NCBI GenBank assembly: GCA_900771185.1
Contig: CAAGND010000279.1
Coordinates: 1-13,545, forward strand
From: Clostridia bacterium
GTDB lineage: Bacteria > Bacillota > Clostridia > Oscillospirales > Acutalibacteraceae
Length of the DNA: 13,545 nucleotides
Direction of reading: 5' to 3'
Shown here in pieces: positions 12,917 through 13,545 of the stretch (positions within the stretch are counted from its first letter, which is position 1; each line of letters starts with the position of its first letter). Both the position numbers and the translations under genes were made by a program. Below the pieces are notes generated by a model. It saw only the letters and a list, made by a program, of their open reading frames with translations. It did no database searches and was not told the DNA's origin.

Positions 12917-13545
12917 ATGAAAGAGGGATTTCGCAAATATATCCCGTTCAAGCCGGTCGAGCTCAAGAACCGCACCTGGCCTGACAACAAAATCGAGCAT
13001 GCGCCCGTGTGGTGCAGTGTTGACCTGCGTGACGGAAACCAGGCGCTGACAGACCCGATGAATCTTGAAGAAAAGCTGGAGATGTTCAAAACTCTGTGCG
13101 ATATCGGTATAAAAGAAATTGAAGTCGGCTTCCCCTCCGCAAGCGAGACGGAGTATGAAATTCTCCGTGCGCTGATAGACGGAGGTCATATACCGGACGA
13201 CGTAAAAATCCAGGTTCTCGTTCAGGCGCGTGAGCATCTGATAAGAAAGACATTCGAGGCGCTCAAGGGAGCCAAAAACGTGATTCTCCATTTCTATAAT
13301 TCCACCTCAACGCTTCAGCGCAAGGTCGTGTTTCACACCGATATGCAGGGCGTTACGGATATCGCCGTCAAGGGCGCAAGGCTTATCCGAGAGCTGGCCG
13401 AGGATGCCCGCGCTCAGGGCATGAATATTACTTATGAGTATTCACCCGAGAGCTTCATGGGTACCGAGATGGACTTTGCGGTTGATATCTGCCGTCAGGT
13501 TATGGAGGAGCTTGGCGCTTGCGAGGATAACAAGGTTATCCTTAA
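12917..13545 (+). CDS. leuA: 2-isopropylmalate synthase, N-terminal part (runs off the window)
   Basis: The first 209 codons are open to the window end. The enzyme condenses acetyl-CoA with 2-oxoisovalerate, the committed step of leucine synthesis. The HMGL-like TIM-barrel begins with WCSVDLRDGNQAL (32-44), where R38, D39 and the following Asn/Gln are the conserved substrate and metal residues, and continues with EVGFPSASETEYE, VQAREHL, VILHFYNSTSTLQRKVVF and YEYSPESFMGTEMDFAV. The opening FRKYIPFKPVELKNRTWPDNKI is characteristic of the longer type-2 LeuA found in actinobacteria and many clostridia, not the E. coli-like short type. AAAGGA (12901-12906) is 10 bases before the ATG. The Leu T-box with CUC specifier independently supports the assignment. 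Confidence 0.95.
   Translation, partial: MKEGFRKYIPFKPVELKNRTWPDNKIEHAPVWCSVDLRDGNQALTDPMNLEEKLEMFKTLCDIGIKEIEVGFPSASETEYEILRALIDGGHIPDDVKIQVLVQAREHLIRKTFEALKGAKNVILHFYNSTSTLQRKVVFHTDMQGVTDIAVKGARLIRELAEDARAQGMNITYEYSPESFMGTEMDFAVDICRQVMEELGACEDNKVIL

Noticed and set aside
12754..13089. 111-codon minus-strand frame
   Set aside because: It is antisense to the T-box leader and the start of leuA, both well supported on the plus strand.
1..13545. CRISPR array, transposase, integrase, phage or defence genes
   Set aside because: I saw no regularly spaced direct repeats and no protein with such motifs on either strand; every sizeable gene is assigned to a metabolic, transport or general family.

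Overview
The window looks like ordinary chromosome from a low-to-mid-GC Gram-positive anaerobe of the class Clostridia (Oscillospiraceae/Ruminococcaceae-like). The evidence is strong AGGAGG-type ribosome sites, consensus sigma-A promoters, U-tailed terminators, a Leu T-box leader, a tandem glycine riboswitch, a glycine dehydrogenase split into two subunits, and YfcC-, VanW- and type-2 LeuA-like proteins. The taxonomic placement is an inference from gene style; there is no marker gene.

Left part (1-4909, all +): the last 24 codons of an unidentified gene with its terminator; a 311-base gap without a gene (73-383) holding that terminator, a possible ArgR site and a strong promoter, with nothing recognisable at 133-247; a YfcC-family membrane transporter; a secreted PHP-domain metallohydrolase with its own promoter and terminator; and a stand-alone glucuronate isomerase (uxaC) with its own promoter.

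Centre (4922-9740, +): a complete glycine-cleavage operon. A consensus promoter 12 bases after the uxaC stop drives a tandem glycine riboswitch whose last helix competes with an intrinsic terminator. Then come gcvT, gcvH, gcvPA and gcvPB (the last two overlap by 4 bases), ending in a terminator. Together GcvT, GcvH and GcvPAB oxidise glycine to CO2, NH3 and methylene-THF; the L-protein (dihydrolipoamide dehydrogenase) is not in the window. The gaps on both sides of gcvH each hold an inverted-repeat element with the same 9-10 base ends but different size and core.

Right part (9778-13545): a GNAT acetyltransferase (+) with a strong promoter but no ordinary start codon behind its ribosome site; then, on the minus strand, a VanW-family protein, a HAD hydrolase of the beta-phosphoglucomutase type, and tRNA-Gly(CCC), each with recognisable signals; then, on the plus strand, a promoter, a Leu T-box leader with a CUC specifier, and the first 209 codons of leuA, which runs off the window.

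I found no mobile element, CRISPR array, phage gene or defence system, and no clear new system. The best leads are small: the paired inverted-repeat elements in the gcv operon, the apparent AUA start of the acetyltransferase, a perfect palindrome on the HAD gene's -10 box, and the possible ArgR box before the transporter.
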